In this document: in pieces, positions 63,588 to 64,000 of the stretch
Numbering within the stretch: position 1 is the stretch's first letter
Layout: each line of letters opens with the position of its first letter
Source: Photobacterium sp. GJ3
GTDB taxonomy: Bacteria > Pseudomonadota > Gammaproteobacteria > Enterobacterales > Vibrionaceae
Direction: 5' to 3'
DNA: 64,000 nt
NCBI RefSeq assembly: GCF_018199995.1
Contig: NZ_CP073578.1
Coordinates: forward strand, 1,550,001-1,614,000
Program-made: the position numbers and the translations under genes
The notes under the pieces: generated by a model
Seen by the model: the letters and a program-made list of their open reading frames with translations, nothing else
The model's database searches: none
Told to the model about the DNA's origin: nothing

Positions 63588-64000
63588 TCCATTTACCCTG
63601 ACATAACTGTTGATGTGTTTCATTTGGGCAGCCTGATTTAATCCAGATGCCCAATAGCTGAATGAGTTGCGAAGGGAGCGGGCGGCCTGTTGCTGGCATG
63701 CCCGCTTTCGCTGCCCCCATGCCAAACGCTTCTTCTTTCTCCCGGATCGCTAATCGCTGATACAAGGCTCTGGCATCTTTTGTCTTCAGCCAATGCTCAA
63801 TTTCCCTTCGGCTGGCCATACTGAACGCATCTTTGGCACGCCCTTCGATACCATGGCAATGCACACAACCGGTATCCCGCCAGAAACGGTGCCAGATATA
63901 CTTCAGTGCTTTCGCTGAAAGAGGTTTTTGAGGTAATCGCTCGAAGTTCAGTTCGATTTGTGAAACGGCCTGAGCCAATTTGGATTCGCTGCGGGCCCGG
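63571..64000 (-). CDS. c-type cytochrome domain protein (partial, N-terminus beyond window)
   Basis: The frame is open to the window edge, so the start is outside. The visible 143 residues have one c-type haem motif CVHCH (DTGCVHCHGIEGRAKD) and a likely axial methionine (AAKAGMPATG), ending in WIKSGCPNE. The layout is like the small cytochrome domains of PSCyt1-type proteins, with a G-x-W-I-x-x-G-C-P tail. The stop overlaps the downstream secreted-protein gene by 17 bases. The electron partner is unknown. Confidence 0.8.
   Translation of the reverse strand, partial: RARSESKLAQAVSQIELNFERLPQKPLSAKALKYIWHRFWRDTGCVHCHGIEGRAKDAFSMASRREIEHWLKTKDARALYQRLAIREKEEAFGMGAAKAGMPATGRPLPSQLIQLLGIWIKSGCPNETHQQLCQGKWNDQES

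Noticed and set aside
1..64000. CRISPR arrays, rRNA or tRNA genes, prophage, integron
   Set aside because: None of the expected repeats, conserved RNA sequences or signature genes was seen.

Overview
The window comes from a gamma-proteobacterium of the family Vibrionaceae, most likely Photobacterium, Grimontia or a close relative. The evidence is gene content and order: ttcA-uspE-fnr-cco, nosP/vpsV-vpsS, matP-lonH-fabA-rmf, the 180-kDa-type glutamate dehydrogenase, DUF3634 and DUF3466 proteins, and a GlyGly-CTERM tail. The species cannot be fixed from sequence alone. Nearly all of it is core chromosome. There is no rRNA, tRNA, CRISPR array, prophage or intact transposon.

The window lies in the replication terminus. 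A 28-bp dif site (XerCD dimer resolution) is at 18463-18490. The terminus-organising protein MatP is encoded 4.4 kb away, and nine perfect matS sites (GTGACRNYGTCAC) are spread from 8.5 to 56.5 kb. By synteny, dif sits where V. cholerae carries its CTX/RTX region. Here the place is occupied only by the remnant of an ISNCY-type insertion sequence.

Layout. 1-2.7 kb: a partial LysR regulator and an M32 carboxypeptidase. 3.1-13.4 kb: ttcA, uspE, fnr and the cbb3 oxidase locus (ccoNOQP, then ccoH-I-S and a SafE-like membrane protein), all on the minus strand; ccoO carries a one-base homopolymer frameshift. 13.6-18.3 kb: a small anchored protein, an SDR-like protein without SDR motifs, and the NosP/VpsV-VpsS sensor pair. 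18.4-22.5 kb: dif, the IS remnant, an SF1 helicase and a stand-alone receiver protein bracketed by 20-bp direct repeats. 22.5-46 kb: the conserved block DUF3634-matP-lonH-fabA-rmf-DUF3466-uup-grx-rlmL-zapC-pyrD-gdh-DUF2835-pepN-pncB. 46.5-57.2 kb: prc-proQ-msrC, an ABC exporter, letAB and rsmF. 57.5-64 kb: a frameshifted azoR, tmaR, two tandem cold-shock genes plus a decayed third copy, a TPR protein, a LysE exporter, a PNPOx-like flavoprotein, and an unrecognised secreted protein overlapping a partial c-type cytochrome gene.

How the genes work together. Fnr, the cbb3 oxidase and its assembly factors form a low-oxygen respiration block, with UspE and TtcA alongside. NosP and VpsS probably link nitric oxide to biofilm phosphorelay. 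MatP, the matS sites, dif and ZapC tie terminus segregation to division. LetA and LetB form an envelope lipid-transport bridge next to the periplasmic protease Prc and the RNA chaperone ProQ.

The signals without a ready explanation are the repeats around the receiver gene, a palindromic MITE-like element between pyrD and zapC, a cluster of TTTCC/GGAAA palindromes upstream of rlmL, three matS sites inside one gene, and the helicase and secreted-protein genes.
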